Shown here in pieces: positions 1 to 5,169 of a stretch of 5,169 nucleotides of DNA; within the stretch, counting starts at the first letter, position 1, and the number at the start of each line of letters is the position of its first letter. Position numbers and translations under genes: made by a program. The notes under the pieces are model-generated. The model searched no databases. It saw only the letters and a list, made by a program, of their open reading frames with translations, and was not told the DNA's origin. The stretch is from Thermomicrobiales bacterium (GTDB lineage Bacteria > Chloroflexota > Chloroflexia > Thermomicrobiales > UBA6265), in NCBI GenBank assembly GCA_025928535.1, contig JAICJJ010000254.1, positions 1 to 5,169 on the forward strand. The letters are read 5' to 3'.

Positions 1-1070
1 AAGTCAAGCGGCGCGGCGCCCAGCCGTTCATCGTGCCGGCGATGGGGAGTCATGCCGGCGCGACCGCCGAGGGGCAGGCGGCGATGATCGCCCACTACGG
101 CGTCACCGAAGCGGCGATGGGCTGCCCGATTCTCTCCAGCATGGATACGGTCCATCTGGGCGAAGTCGAAGACGGCGTGCCGGTCTGGTTCGACCGCAAC
201 GCCTGGGAAGCCGACGCGGTCATCCCGGTCGGCCGGGTCAAGCCGCACACCGATTTCCGCGGCCCGGTCGAATCCGGTTTGATGAAGATGATCGCGATCG
301 GGCTCGGCAAGCAGAAGGGCGCCGACTTCTTCCATTCGCAAGGGATGGGCGAGTTTCACCACCTGATCCCGGCGGTGGCCAATTTCACCTTGACCCGCGT
401 CAACATTCCGTTCGGGCTCGCCTTGATCGAAAACGGTTACGGTTGTCTGGCCCAGGTCGAAGCCGTGCCGGCGGCGCGCATCTGGGACCGGGAGCAGGAA
501 TTGCTCCGCATCGCCCGGGAGCGGCTCGGCCGGTTGCCGGGCGAACGGATCGACGTCCTGCTGGTCGATCGGATCGGGAAAGACATCAGCGGCGACGGCG
601 CCGATCCGAACGTGATCAATCGCGATGTCGCGGGCGCATTGCCGCCGACCGAAGAACCGGTGCGGCCGTACGTTCAGCGCATGGTTGTTCGCGATTTGAC
701 CGACGACACCTCGGGCAACGCCACCGGCATCGGCATGGCGGATGTCGCGTTGCGCCAGGCGATCGACAAGATGGACCCGGAGGCGACCTACATGAACATG
801 ATCACGGCGAAAGCGCCGCAAGGCGCCCGCATTCCGATCACCGTCGACAACGATCGTCAGGCGCTCTTTGTCGCGCTCGCCTGTTGCCTCAAGACGACGC
901 CGGAGACGGCGCGGATCGTCCGGATTCTCGACACCAAGCATGTCGAAACGTTCTGGGCGTCGGAGCCGATGCTGCAGGAATTGCTGGCGACGGGCCGGGT
1001 CGAACCGCTCGACGAGCCGCGGCCGATCGCGTTCGACGCCGCTGGCATGTTGATCGACTCGCTCGCCTGA
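1..1070 (+). CDS. LarA-like (DUF2088) nickel-pincer-cofactor isomerase homologue, 5'-truncated by the window edge
   Basis: The reading frame is already open at base 3 and ends with TGA at 1068-1070. I see 355 residues, and the true start lies upstream. The GTG at 33 is internal, since the family motif IVPAMGSH begins before it. The protein matches the lactate racemase N-terminal domain (DUF2088) family, whose characterised members isomerise 2-hydroxyacids with a Ni-pincer nucleotide cofactor. Numbering from codon 3-5, His17 (GSHAGAT), His82 (KPHTDF), Lys95 (GLMKM) and His111 (FFHSQ) line up with LarA His108, His174, Lys184 (cofactor attachment) and His200 (Ni ligand). The Lys-to-His gap of 16 residues is the same as in LarA; the His-to-Lys gap is 13 rather than 10. 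A distal block GKDISGDGADPNVINR and a Gly-rich SGNATGIGMAD follow. It is probably a LarA-homologue subgroup other than true lactate racemase, and the substrate cannot be told. No lar accessory genes are visible. Confidence 0.85.
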   Translation, partial: VKRRGAQPFIVPAMGSHAGATAEGQAAMIAHYGVTEAAMGCPILSSMDTVHLGEVEDGVPVWFDRNAWEADAVIPVGRVKPHTDFRGPVESGLMKMIAIGLGKQKGADFFHSQGMGEFHHLIPAVANFTLTRVNIPFGLALIENGYGCLAQVEAVPAARIWDREQELLRIARERLGRLPGERIDVLLVDRIGKDISGDGADPNVINRDVAGALPPTEEPVRPYVQRMVVRDLTDDTSGNATGIGMADVALRQAIDKMDPEATYMNMITAKAPQGARIPITVDNDRQALFVALACCLKTTPETARIVRILDTKHVETFWASEPMLQELLATGRVEPLDEPRPIAFDAAGMLIDSLA

Positions 1071-1106
1071 AGCCGAGGCCCGCGAGAGACGACACATCAT
1101 TCGCGG

Positions 1107-1217
1107 CGGTCGGGGCACGACATGTCGTGCCCTGTGGTCCGCAGGACCACAACTCGGTTAGGCAACCAGGGCTATCGGCCTGTGGCCGATCGGGCACGGC
1201 GTGCCGTGCCCCGACCG
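1107..1217. repeat. 111-bp composite palindromic intergenic element (REPIN/MITE-like)
   Basis: The element is framed by 13-bp perfect terminal inverted repeats, CGGTCGGGGCACG at 1107-1119 and CGTGCCCCGACCG at 1205-1217. From left to right it contains: a perfect 20-bp palindrome (1113-1132); an 8-bp stem TGTGGTCC/GGACCACA with loop GCA (1133-1151); a small stem GGTT/AACC with loop AGGC (1156-1167); a 7-bp stem ATCGGCC/GGCCGAT with loop TGT (1174-1190); and a second palindrome with 9-bp arms GGGCACGGC/GCCGTGCCC (1192-1211). The two outer palindromes agree at 17 of 20 positions. There is no open transposase gene and no clear target-site duplication. By architecture it resembles a non-autonomous REPIN/MITE-type repeat, and similar GGGCACG-type palindromes occur dispersed in some GC-rich bacterial genomes (recollection, not checked here). 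It lies between two convergent genes. Confidence 0.8.
1113..1211. terminator. Possible bidirectional transcription terminator formed by the hairpin cluster
   Basis: The LarA-like gene ends 36 bp to the left of the repeat element, and the glycosyltransferase gene ends 38 bp to its right on the opposite strand. The GC-rich stems at 1113-1132, 1133-1151, 1174-1190 and 1192-1211 are the only strong secondary structures in this convergent gap. No U-tract follows any stem on either strand, so this is not a canonical intrinsic terminator. A termination or mRNA 3'-end-protecting role is inferred from position only. Confidence 0.35.
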
Positions 1218-1255
1218 TTGGATAGCATCGCGCGTGTTGACAGCCGCCAAGCGCA

Positions 1256-2974
1256 TTAGCGGCCCGATTTGCAAAGCCGGGTCGCCTGCTCGTTCCACTG
1301 CGACGCCGGCAAGACGCGGAGCGCGCGATAACCGTCGGCCGTGTGGAATTGTTCCGCGGTGACGCCCACCGTCGCGTCGGTCGTCGGCTTGCCGGCGGCC
1401 AGCCGGTTGTTGCTGAGGACGAACCACGACCCGGGATGATCCCGCGCATAGGCGCAAATTGCCGGGACCGTGTCGAGCACGCTCCAGCCGACCCAGTCGT
1501 CGATCTTCGTCGCGCTCGTCTGCTTGCCGGAGCCCGGCCGCGCCAGCACGCCGCCGTAGGCGAGCTCCCGACCGTTGTCGCCGAGCACCAGATAGGCTTC
1601 CGGCGTCGAACCGACGACGGCCCAATCGCCCGGCGCGCGGTGAGTGGCGACATAGTCGAGCGCCAGGCCGTAACCAGCCTGCGTTTGCTGGGTTCCCCAG
1701 GCGTCGAGCGTCCAGAGGCCGGTCGCGTCGCGCGCGAGCAGTAGCACGGCGAGCGCGACCGCGACGACGCGACCGCCCCAGCGCGTGCCGATCGTCGTCG
1801 CCGCGGCCGGCCGAAATGACCCGAGCGCGGCGGCGGCCGCGGCGACGACGACGTAGCCGAACGGCAGGACGTCGAGCAGGTAGCGGGGCTTCTGCTCGTC
1901 GACGAAAAAGGCGAAGGCCGCCATCGGCGTCCAGAAGAGGACGAGGAGAATGCCGATGGCGCGCCCATCGACGGCCTCCCCGGCTTGTCGTCGCGACAGC
2001 ACGAAGCGGCCGAGGGCGACGCCGGAGACGATCGCGATGACGTACGGAATCAACTGCGAGAGCAGGCCGTTGTCGTAGAGCGCCAGAAACCCGCGCGGAA
2101 TCGGGCGCAAGATGCGTTCGAAATTGAGCGCGTCGTCGCCCAGAAAGCCGGTGTCGCCGCCGAGGGCGCTGCCTTTTTGGGCGCGCGAGGTGGAACTGCC
2201 GTAGCCGACGAAGGTGCTGAGGGCGAGAAACGCGACGGGCGCCAGCGCCGAGACGACGAGCGCGACCGAAAGCCCGCGGCGCGACGTGAAGAGCGTCCGG
2301 CCGTAGAGGACGATGGCGACCAGCGCGAACACCGGCCAGAGGAGCGCCGCGACGACTTGCGTGAAGATGGCGAGCCAGAAGGCGACGACGAACGCGATCA
2401 GCCAGGGCCGGGCGCGGCGCTCGCCTTCGCTCGGCGCGTCGTCCAGCACGACGAGGGCGCGCAGGAAGACGATCGTCGCGACCAGGATCAGCACCTGGAG
2501 CAGGGCGTACATCCGGGCGAAACCGCCCCAGAGCACGTTCAGCGGATCGACCGCGACAAGCAGGGCGGCGAACAGGGCGGGGCCGGGCATTCCGGCGATG
2601 GCGCGGCCGAGCAGATACGTCAGGTAGACCGCGACCGCTCCGAAAATCGCGCTCGGAATCCGCATCGGCAGCGGGTGGAGATAGTCGAGCAAGCCAAGTT
2701 TGGCCAGCGGCGCAAGGAGATACGAAATCGTCGCGCCGTGGATGTAGAGAACGTCCGAGGGAAGCAACGGCCAGCCGCGATTGGCCACGGTCTGGATGCC
2801 GAGCAGCATGTTGCCTTCGTCGACATGCTGGGGAAAGCGGTCGGCCACGGCCAGCCGCAGCAGGAACCCGACGACGACCAGCGGCGCCATGGCCCAGGCC
2901 GTCGCCAGGCTGCGTCGTGCGGCGCCCCGCGCCGCGGCGCCACCCCGCCACGGAACGGCGACGGATGAATCCAT
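1256..2974 (-). CDS. GT-C family glycosyltransferase (GT39/PMT/ArnT-like), polytopic membrane protein
   Basis: This is a 572-residue protein ending with TAA (1256-1258, minus strand). Enzymes of this fold move a sugar from a polyprenyl-phosphate donor to a protein, lipid or glycan acceptor on the outer face of the membrane. A first transmembrane helix (about 27-45) is followed by the acidic pair Asp52-Glu53 in QHVDEGNM, the position of the catalytic/metal acidic motif in the first external loop of GT-C enzymes. ARMYAL (153-158) and EQKPRYLLDVLPF (360-372) are further family-like motifs. I count roughly ten to eleven hydrophobic segments up to about residue 415, then a soluble, presumably extracytoplasmic C-terminal part (about 420-572). 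The ATG at 2974 is chosen because GAGGGAG lies just upstream of it. The open frame continues upstream to 3283, but that extension is low-complexity, overlaps the divergent gene and would cross its promoter. Acceptor and donor are unknown. GT39 and GT83 cannot be separated by eye. Confidence 0.85.
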   Translation of the reverse strand: MDSSVAVPWRGGAAARGAARRSLATAWAMAPLVVVGFLLRLAVADRFPQHVDEGNMLLGIQTVANRGWPLLPSDVLYIHGATISYLLAPLAKLGLLDYLHPLPMRIPSAIFGAVAVYLTYLLGRAIAGMPGPALFAALLVAVDPLNVLWGGFARMYALLQVLILVATIVFLRALVVLDDAPSEGERRARPWLIAFVVAFWLAIFTQVVAALLWPVFALVAIVLYGRTLFTSRRGLSVALVVSALAPVAFLALSTFVGYGSSTSRAQKGSALGGDTGFLGDDALNFERILRPIPRGFLALYDNGLLSQLIPYVIAIVSGVALGRFVLSRRQAGEAVDGRAIGILLVLFWTPMAAFAFFVDEQKPRYLLDVLPFGYVVVAAAAAALGSFRPAAATTIGTRWGGRVVAVALAVLLLARDATGLWTLDAWGTQQTQAGYGLALDYVATHRAPGDWAVVGSTPEAYLVLGDNGRELAYGGVLARPGSGKQTSATKIDDWVGWSVLDTVPAICAYARDHPGSWFVLSNNRLAAGKPTTDATVGVTAEQFHTADGYRALRVLPASQWNEQATRLCKSGR

Positions 2975-3034
2975 TTCACTCCCTCGATGGTCTCGAACCG
3001 GTTCCGGCGACCGGTGGTCGTGTGATCCGCCATG

Positions 3035-3064
3035 ACTATACTGGCTTGGCGCCGGCGATGTCGC
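3035..3064 (-). promoter_or_regulatory. Candidate sigma70-type promoter for the glycosyltransferase gene
   Basis: Read on the minus strand, GCGACA (3064-3059) is followed by an 18-bp spacer and TATAGT (3040-3035), resembling -35 and -10 hexamers. Transcription would start near 3028 and leave a leader of about 54 nt before the ATG at 2974. On the plus strand the same spot reads TATACT (3037-3042), which could act as an overlapping -10 for the divergent gene, but I find no convincing -35 for that direction. The call rests on consensus matching by eye. Confidence 0.4.
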
Positions 3065-3137
3065 CTTCGGAGCGTCATCGATGCCGCCCGCATGCCGCTG
3101 CTCGGAGGGAGGAGCGAGCATCCGGTCAGGGGAGGAC

Positions 3138-4046
3138 GTGCAGGGACGATCGCTTCGATGGATCGCCGCCGTGGCGGCGATCGTGCTCGCGGTTGCGATT
3201 CCGACGGTTTTGTGGCGGGCCTGGAGCGGCGCGGCGACGCCGACGGCGAACGCGCCCAAGCCGTTGGTCGCGAAAAGCGTCAAAAAACTCGCGAAGGCAA
3301 GCGGACAGGCCGCGCCCGGTAAGAAGGGCGCCGCCGCAAGCGGAACCGACCATCAGTCCAGCGCGCCGACGAGCGGCATGGTCTATTTCGATCAGAATGG
3401 GCGGCCACTGGCGCGCTTCGTCCCGCTGCAATTGACCGACCCGGCCGCCGGCAAGGCTCCGGCGGGGGAACGCTACGTCGACGCGACGATCGGCATGCAG
3501 AATCTTTCGTCGGCGCCGTTGCGGCTGGCGCCTTCGATGTTTCGCGTTCGCGATGCCAGTGGCGGGCTGCATCAGGCGGCAGTGGATGCCGCAACCCCGG
3601 CGGTTGCGCCGGCGACCGCGCCCGCAGCGACCCCCGCGAGCAGCAAACGCGCCGAGCGTTCGCCGAAGCGGACCGAATCGAAAGGAGCCAAGGCGGCGGC
3701 GACGCCCGGAGCGCGCGGCGCCGAACGAACCGGCAAGACTCGCGCGCCGGCCGCGCCAGCGGCCGGCGACATCGATCTCGCCCCTGGTCAATCGCGGAGC
3801 ATGCAACTTCGCTTCGCCGTGCCCGCCGCCGCGCGCGTCGCGTCGATTCTGATCGCGCCCGACCAGAATCATCTCGTTTCGCTCGCCCTCATCCCGCAGC
3901 AGTCGGCGCCGTCGGGAACGCCGACGGCGGCGGCCGAGCGCCCACGCGAAGCCAAACCGACCAAGTCGGCCCAACCGGAAAAGGGGCGCGCGACGCCGCA
4001 GCAACCATCGGCAGAGCGCAGCGGGAAGAAAACCAAGAGCAAGTAG
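3138..4046 (+). CDS. Membrane-anchored protein with interrupted DUF4352-like domain
   Basis: The protein has 302 residues if it starts at GTG 3138, and TAG is at 4044-4046. A short basic N-terminus (VQGRSLRW) leads into one hydrophobic helix (about 8-26), a signal anchor or uncleaved signal that places the rest outside the cytoplasm. An Ala/Lys/Pro linker precedes a domain whose first half is at about 110-147 (RYVDATIGMQNLSSAPLRL, then FRVRDASG) and whose second half is at about 211-252 (DIDLAPGQSRSMQLRFAVP to HLVSLALI). That pattern of RYV strand, N-S-PL-L, F-V-D and LAPG resembles DUF4352 extracellular Ig-like domains. Between the halves lies a 60-odd-residue Ala/Pro/Thr/Arg/Lys-rich insert, and the last 50 residues are similar. 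GTG 3138 follows AGGGGAGG at 3128-3135, although the spacer is only 2 nt. An ATG at 3081 with GGAG 8 nt upstream is a real alternative and adds 19 residues, including the protein's only two cysteines. The function is unknown. Confidence 0.75.
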   Translation: MQGRSLRWIAAVAAIVLAVAIPTVLWRAWSGAATPTANAPKPLVAKSVKKLAKASGQAAPGKKGAAASGTDHQSSAPTSGMVYFDQNGRPLARFVPLQLTDPAAGKAPAGERYVDATIGMQNLSSAPLRLAPSMFRVRDASGGLHQAAVDAATPAVAPATAPAATPASSKRAERSPKRTESKGAKAAATPGARGAERTGKTRAPAAPAAGDIDLAPGQSRSMQLRFAVPAAARVASILIAPDQNHLVSLALIPQQSAPSGTPTAAAERPREAKPTKSAQPEKGRATPQQPSAERSGKKTKSK

Positions 4047-4079
4047 CGTCTTGCGTGATGGTGGATCCGGCGCGACCTG

Positions 4080-4085
4080 TATAGT
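4080..4085 (+). promoter_or_regulatory. Possible -10 hexamer upstream of the flippase-like gene
   Basis: TATAGT sits in the 85-bp gap between the DUF4352-like gene and the next gene, 46 nt before the ATG at 4132. It is one of the few AT-rich patches here and shares GTATAGT with the candidate promoter of the glycosyltransferase gene. No good -35 hexamer lies at 16-18 bp; TTGCGT at 4051-4056 is too far away (23 bp). The downstream gene may therefore have its own weak promoter, or may simply be co-transcribed with the upstream gene. Confidence 0.2.
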
Positions 4086-4131
4086 GTGAAGCATCGCCCC
4101 GCCGCGATCGCGGAGGGGAACGAGGGCCAGG

Positions 4132-5169
4132 ATGAGCGACCAGGAGACGGGACGCAGCGCAGACGGGGCGGAGCCAGGAAGCGGGCGGCTGCGGGGGATG
4201 TTTCGCTGGCTGATCCACATTCCGACCCCGATCATTTTCCTCGTCAGCCTGGGTCTGGCGTTGGCGCTGGTCTGGAAGCAAGGACGGTCAGCGGAGATCA
4301 TCGCCGATCTGCGGCGCATCGACCCGGCGTTCATTGTCGGCGTGCTGGCGCTCTATGCCGTTGGCCCGGTGTTGCAGTGCGTGCGCTGGGACGCCCTGGC
4401 CAGGATGGTCGGCGCGCCGTCGCGCCTGCGCAAGGCGGCGGAACTCTTTCTCACGTCGGTCATCGTCAACTACGCGGCGCCGATCGGTCTCGCGGTTCCC
4501 ACGCGCGCCGCGCTGACGAAGCGGGATCTCGGCCTTTCGGCGGGGGCCAGCGGCGCCGTCGTCATTTGGGAAGCGTTGCTCGATGTCGCCTGTCTCGGCG
4601 CGCTGGCGGTGGCCTGGCTGGCCTTCGGCGATTTTGACGTGCTCCACGATGTCGTTCGCGATGGCCGCGAAGCCGGCATCGCGGGCGCTGTCCTGTTCGC
4701 TGGCGTGGCGGCAGTGGCTCTGATTCTTTGGCGTTCGAGCGGCGCCCGGCGGCGCGTCAAGGATGGACTCGCCAAACTCGGCCGGTTTCCGATCCAGGAA
4801 CCGCGCCGGGCGGCTGAAGCGCTCCTGCTGACGATCGGCTACTGGGCGGTGCAGGCGGTCGTGTTCTGGCTCCTGCTCGGAGCGCTCGGCGTTCGCGCCG
4901 ACGCCATGCTGGTGATCGGACTGATCGGGCTGCCGGTGTTGGTCGGCATGTTGAGCCCGTTGCCCGGCGGGGCAGGCGTGCGCGAAGCGTTGATGGTCGG
5001 GGTGGCGCGGGCGCAAGGGGTCGATGCGACGGCGGTGCTGGTGGCGGCGGTCGCGTACCGGGCGGCGCTCTTCCTGACAGTTCCCCTGCTCTTTGCCGCC
5101 GTGCGCTTCGTGGCCAGCGGCCCCGGCCGCGCACTCCGGCGGATGGCGAGTCCTCGCCTGGGAAAATCG
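4132..5169 (+). CDS. LPG-synthase-TM / UPF0104 flippase-like integral membrane protein, open at the right edge
   Basis: The frame runs from ATG 4132 to the last base with no stop, giving 346 residues. That is already about the usual length of the stand-alone family, so the end is probably close. The ATG is preceded by GAGGG (4122-4126) at a 5-nt spacing. The protein resembles the PF03706 family, which includes the flippase half of MprF, YbhN-like proteins and archaeal AglD. The family is linked to moving or presenting lipids or lipid-linked molecules in the membrane. Visible marks are RWDALARMVG (85-94), VNYAAPIGLAVPTRAALTKRD (112-132, the conserved region after the second or third helix), VIWEALLD (144-151) and the hallmark SPLPGGAGVREALMVG (275-290). 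Hydrophobic segments lie at about 30-49, 65-85, 103-125, 139-166, 182-200, 231-252, 257-275 and 300-327. The N-terminal 25 residues are polar and cytoplasmic. No aminoacyl-PG synthase domain is seen before the edge. The substrate is unknown. Confidence 0.85.
   Translation, partial: MSDQETGRSADGAEPGSGRLRGMFRWLIHIPTPIIFLVSLGLALALVWKQGRSAEIIADLRRIDPAFIVGVLALYAVGPVLQCVRWDALARMVGAPSRLRKAAELFLTSVIVNYAAPIGLAVPTRAALTKRDLGLSAGASGAVVIWEALLDVACLGALAVAWLAFGDFDVLHDVVRDGREAGIAGAVLFAGVAAVALILWRSSGARRRVKDGLAKLGRFPIQEPRRAAEALLLTIGYWAVQAVVFWLLLGALGVRADAMLVIGLIGLPVLVGMLSPLPGGAGVREALMVGVARAQGVDATAVLVAAVAYRAALFLTVPLLFAAVRFVASGPGRALRRMASPRLGKS

Noticed and set aside
1090..1235. Target-site duplication flanking the palindromic element
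   Set aside because: I compared the bases outside both terminal repeats and found no convincing direct repeat.
889..1968. Minus-strand open frame reading through the palindromic element
   Set aside because: It joins antisense LarA sequence, the repeat and an out-of-frame part of the glycosyltransferase. The Arg/Ser-rich product has no domain, so the repeat is better treated as non-coding.
1158..2951. Long minus-strand open frame of 597 codons in a different frame from the glycosyltransferase
   Set aside because: Its translation is Arg/Ala-rich low complexity without family motifs. It overlaps the recognisable GT-C gene over nearly its whole length and is a typical GC-rich shadow frame.
1985..2968. 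Plus-strand open frame of 327 codons antisense to the glycosyltransferase
   Set aside because: The product is extremely charged (Asp/Glu/Arg/Gln-rich), as expected from reading the complement of a membrane-protein gene. No motif or domain was recognised.
2975..3283. N-terminal extension of the glycosyltransferase by 103 codons
   Set aside because: The extension would cover the divergent promoter region and the start of the neighbouring gene. Its sequence does not look like a membrane-protein N-terminus, and the ATG at 2974 has a good ribosome-binding site.
4047..4131. Intrinsic terminator between the DUF4352-like and flippase-like genes
   Set aside because: No stable stem followed by a T-run is visible in the 85-bp gap.
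3126..4334. Minus-strand open frame of 402 codons across the DUF4352-like gene and the start of the flippase-like gene
   Set aside because: It runs antisense to two better-supported genes and their intergenic gap, with an Arg-rich composition and no recognisable domain.

Overview
The window is GC-rich bacterial chromosomal DNA with Ala/Arg/Gly-rich proteins, short intergenic gaps and Shine-Dalgarno-like sites before the starts. No rRNA, tRNA, transposase, phage gene or CRISPR array is visible. The gene content and a GGGCACG...CGTGCCC palindromic intergenic repeat fit a GC-rich environmental bacterium. Chloroflexota (Thermomicrobia-like) is my best guess, but this is a low-confidence inference from general resemblance.

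Layout. (a) 1-1070, + strand: the 3' part of a gene for a LarA-type (DUF2088) nickel-pincer-cofactor isomerase/racemase homologue. Its start lies outside the window. (b) 1071-1255: a convergent intergenic gap holding a 111-bp composite palindromic element at 1107-1217, with 13-bp perfect terminal inverted repeats and several internal hairpins. (c) 1256-2974, - strand: a complete polytopic GT-C glycosyltransferase (GT39/PMT/ArnT-like). (d) 2975-3137: a divergent promoter region. (e) 3138-4046, + strand: a single-pass anchored protein with a DUF4352-like beta-sandwich domain interrupted by a low-complexity Ala/Pro/Lys-rich insert. (f) 4132-5169, + strand: an LPG-synthase-TM/UPF0104 flippase-like integral membrane protein that runs off the right edge without a stop.

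Genes (c), (e) and (f) all act at or outside the cytoplasmic membrane. They plausibly belong to cell-envelope glycoconjugate or lipid metabolism: the GT-C enzyme uses lipid-linked sugars at the outer face, and UPF0104 proteins are flippase-like. The LarA homologue is metabolically unrelated and is separated from them by the palindromic element. The most unusual feature is that element. Its two outer palindromes differ by a base-pair-preserving double substitution, suggesting that the folded structure is what is maintained.
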